Below, in pieces: positions 62,203-64,000 of a stretch of 64,000 nt of DNA. The DNA is from Flavobacteriales bacterium (GTDB lineage: Bacteria > Bacteroidota > Bacteroidia > Flavobacteriales > Flavobacteriaceae). A program made the position numbers and the translations under genes. The notes beneath the pieces are model-generated. The model saw only the letters and a program-made list of their open reading frames with translations, did no database searches and was not told the origin of the DNA. The stretch lies in contig JAFLBS010000001.1 in the NCBI GenBank assembly GCA_017303755.1, positions 868,001 to 932,000 of the forward strand, in the 5' to 3' direction. The first letter of the stretch is position 1; each line of letters begins with the position of its first letter.

Positions 62203-63474
62203 ATGATAAAAAAACTACTAGGCATATTTCAAAACAAACAATTCCACAATCTTTCCTTTTATGGTTTTGGGCAATTGTTCAATCTAGTTACTCCGTTACT
62301 CGTTATTCCTTATATTGTCTCTGTTTGTGGAGAAGAAAACTTCGGAAAAACAGCTGTTGGAATGGCACTTTGTTTTTTTCTAATGGTGTTTATTGACTAT
62401 GGATCCGATCTAGTAGGTGTCAGGGAAATAGCAATAAACAGAGATGATTTCATTCAAACACAAAAGATTTTCGCAACAAATTATTTAGCAAAAACCATAC
62501 TCTTGTTGGGCGTGTTGTTTCTTTGTTTAATCCTTTTTCAGACCATTCCCTTTTTTGCCAATGAAAAAAAGATGTTTTTATTAGGACTAACTCTTTTAAT
62601 TGGTCAATTTTTAAATCCAACTTGGTTTTTACAAGGAGTAGAAAATGTAAAATGGATCACATACTCTAACATTATCTCTAAATCAATTTATCTTTTGTTG
62701 ATCTTTTTATTCATCAAAGTAGAACAAGACTATGTTTTGATTAATTTGTTTTGGGGAATAGGAATGATTATTTCTAATGGATTATTTTTCTTTTTAATTA
62801 TAAAAAAATACAAATTCTCATTTTCTTCGATCCATAAAAAAGACATCCTTCAGTTCTTGAGAAGAGATTTTAAAATGTTTGGATCACAGATATTTGTTTC
62901 TATTCAGATGTATTCTCCTGTGATTTTAATCAGTTATTTAGGCACTAATTTAATGGCCGGACAGTATAAAATTGTTGAGCAAGTTATTCTGATTTTTAAA
63001 ACCTATATTTTACTGTTTTTTAACTATGTTTTCCCCAACGTATGTTATTCATTGGAAAAAAATAAACAAAGGGGAATCTATAATTGGAAGCTTTTCAATG
63101 GTGCAAATTTTATTTTTGTCTTGGTTTCAATGGTCTTTTTTTATTTTTTCTCTTATGATATAGTTTCTTATTTTAACCCAACCAACCGATATGCACTTAG
63201 TAATTTGTTGCAGTTGGCGGTGTTCTACCCTGTTTTATTTGCCCTTTCAATTCCACTAAAACAATTGGTTTTAGCTTGGAACTTCAATCGATTTTATGTT
63301 AATCTTACCTCTATTGCTGTTATACTAAATATCATTGCAATAATCATTCTTTTACCCCAATTTCAAGTATATGGAGTGTTTTATTCTTTATTGTTTATTG
63401 AAGGAATAATGATTTTATTTTACTTAATTTGCATTAGGAAAAAATTATTCTCTAAAGAAGAAACCAACCAATGA
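62203..63474 (+). CDS. Wzx-type oligosaccharide flippase
   Basis: A 423-residue integral membrane protein with about twelve transmembrane helices. The N-terminal FYGFGQLFNLVTPLLVIPYIVSVCGEENFGKTAVG is typical of the polysaccharide biosynthesis protein family (MOP superfamily, Wzx/RfbX). It flips lipid-linked glycan repeat units across the inner membrane. Its stop overlaps the start of the acyltransferase (ATGA), so they are co-transcribed. Substrate specificity is not predictable. Confidence 0.88.
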   Translation: MIKKLLGIFQNKQFHNLSFYGFGQLFNLVTPLLVIPYIVSVCGEENFGKTAVGMALCFFLMVFIDYGSDLVGVREIAINRDDFIQTQKIFATNYLAKTILLLGVLFLCLILFQTIPFFANEKKMFLLGLTLLIGQFLNPTWFLQGVENVKWITYSNIISKSIYLLLIFLFIKVEQDYVLINLFWGIGMIISNGLFFFLIIKKYKFSFSSIHKKDILQFLRRDFKMFGSQIFVSIQMYSPVILISYLGTNLMAGQYKIVEQVILIFKTYILLFFNYVFPNVCYSLEKNKQRGIYNWKLFNGANFIFVLVSMVFFYFFSYDIVSYFNPTNRYALSNLLQLAVFYPVLFALSIPLKQLVLAWNFNRFYVNLTSIAVILNIIAIIILLPQFQVYGVFYSLLFIEGIMILFYLICIRKKLFSKEETNQ

Positions 63475-64000
63475 TAAAGGATATTTTTCAAAAATTATTG
63501 AATAAATCAGGAAAGAATTATCAAATAGACCCCAAAATTCCTCAAGGCCTTATTGTTTCTATTTTAATAAGAAGATGTTGCATGCTCACCCGTGGCATTT
63601 TTAAAACTGGAAAAAAAGTTTTTCTCGGCTCAAATGTTGTTTTATACAACAGAAAAAACATCCAATTTGGAAAGAATGTTACTATTGATAAAAACTGTAT
63701 TCTTGACGGATATTCTGAAGAGAAAATTATCTTGGGCGATGGAGTAAAAATTGGAGCCTATTCTTCGCTTAGCTCTACCAGTCACATGTCAAAATACGGA
63801 AAAGGACTGAAAATGGGAAACAATTCAGCAGTAGGTCAGTTTACAGAATTTGGCGCTTCTGGTGGGATTGAAATAGGAAACGATGTAATAATGGGATCAT
63901 ATGTTAGTTTTCATTCCGAAAACCACAATTTTGATGATCCGTCAAAACTAATAAGAGAACAAGGAGTAACCTCAAAATCAATAAAAATTGGAAACAATAT
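63471..64000 (+). CDS. hexapeptide-repeat acyltransferase, cut by the window end
   Basis: Only the first ~176 residues are present; the reading frame is open at 64000. Hexapeptide-type turns recur (LGSNVVLYNRKNIQFGKNVTID, LGDGVKIGAYS, IEIGNDVIMGSYVSF, then HSENHNF with the catalytic His), which is the left-handed beta-helix of WbbJ/LacA-like O-acetyltransferases. It probably acetylates a sugar of the locus's glycan. Overlaps the flippase stop by 4 bases. Confidence 0.9.
   Translation, partial: MIKDIFQKLLNKSGKNYQIDPKIPQGLIVSILIRRCCMLTRGIFKTGKKVFLGSNVVLYNRKNIQFGKNVTIDKNCILDGYSEEKIILGDGVKIGAYSSLSSTSHMSKYGKGLKMGNNSAVGQFTEFGASGGIEIGNDVIMGSYVSFHSENHNFDDPSKLIREQGVTSKSIKIGNN

Overview
The window looks like a stretch of chromosome from a Flavobacterium-type member of the Flavobacteriaceae (Bacteroidota). 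The evidence is low-GC DNA, many genes with the Bacteroidota promoter core TAnnTTTG, two proteins ending in type IX secretion (T9SS) sorting domains, a GLPGLI protein paired with an outer-membrane beta-barrel receptor, a PIF1-like helicase with a C-terminal HTH region, and DUF4837, DUF4175 and DUF4349 proteins. No intact transposase, prophage or CRISPR array was seen.

Layout. 0-5 kb (+): a small secreted protein, rnpA, a DUF4349 lipoprotein, an S41 protease and two tandem OmpA-domain proteins, tightly packed. 5-13.4 kb (-): an ElaA-like acetyltransferase, DUF4837 lipoprotein and five-LysM lytic transglycosylase in one run, then pgk, then a tandem pair of large secreted paralogues. 13.6-31 kb: housekeeping genes (holB, DoxX, PIF1-like helicase, OmpH-like lipoprotein, methyltransferase, mnmG, ybeY, DUF4175, gltX, SPFH protein, glnS, folB). 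Three parS-like sites flank mnmG, one of them inside the end of ybeY. 31.3-31.9 kb: a tRNA-Cys gene followed by five tandem, decayed copies of its 3' end. 31.9-39.5 kb (mostly -): two membrane proteins, a head-GIN protein, ribonuclease R and two T9SS cargo proteins, separated by a 580-bp AT-rich gap that is a weak oriC candidate. 39.6-47.3 kb: rpiB, a CDF metal transporter, tex, a GLPGLI/receptor pair and a short tatA gene (58 codons).

47.5-64 kb (all +): an M23-like membrane stub, a GH3-family protein, a carboxypeptidase-regulatory-like protein and a protein with a nucleoside-phosphorylase-like C-terminus lead into a surface polysaccharide locus. That locus holds a Wzz-like protein, rmlA, rmlC, rmlD, two extended SDR sugar-nucleotide enzymes, a GT-C-like membrane protein, an FkbM methyltransferase, a family 2 glycosyltransferase, two paralogous lipoproteins, a Wzx flippase and a hexapeptide acetyltransferase cut by the window end. 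Most junctions are short or overlapping (ATGA), as expected for a long co-transcribed locus making and exporting a probably rhamnose-containing glycan; rmlB is not in view.

The observations most worth following are the tRNA-Cys tail array, the parS cluster around mnmG, a structured repeat between mnmG and ybeY, a heptanucleotide tract inside rmlD whose copy number would change the reading frame, hexamer-repeat tracts before gltX and rmlC, and the paired lipoproteins of unknown function in the glycan locus. No single wholly new multi-gene system could be demonstrated from sequence alone.
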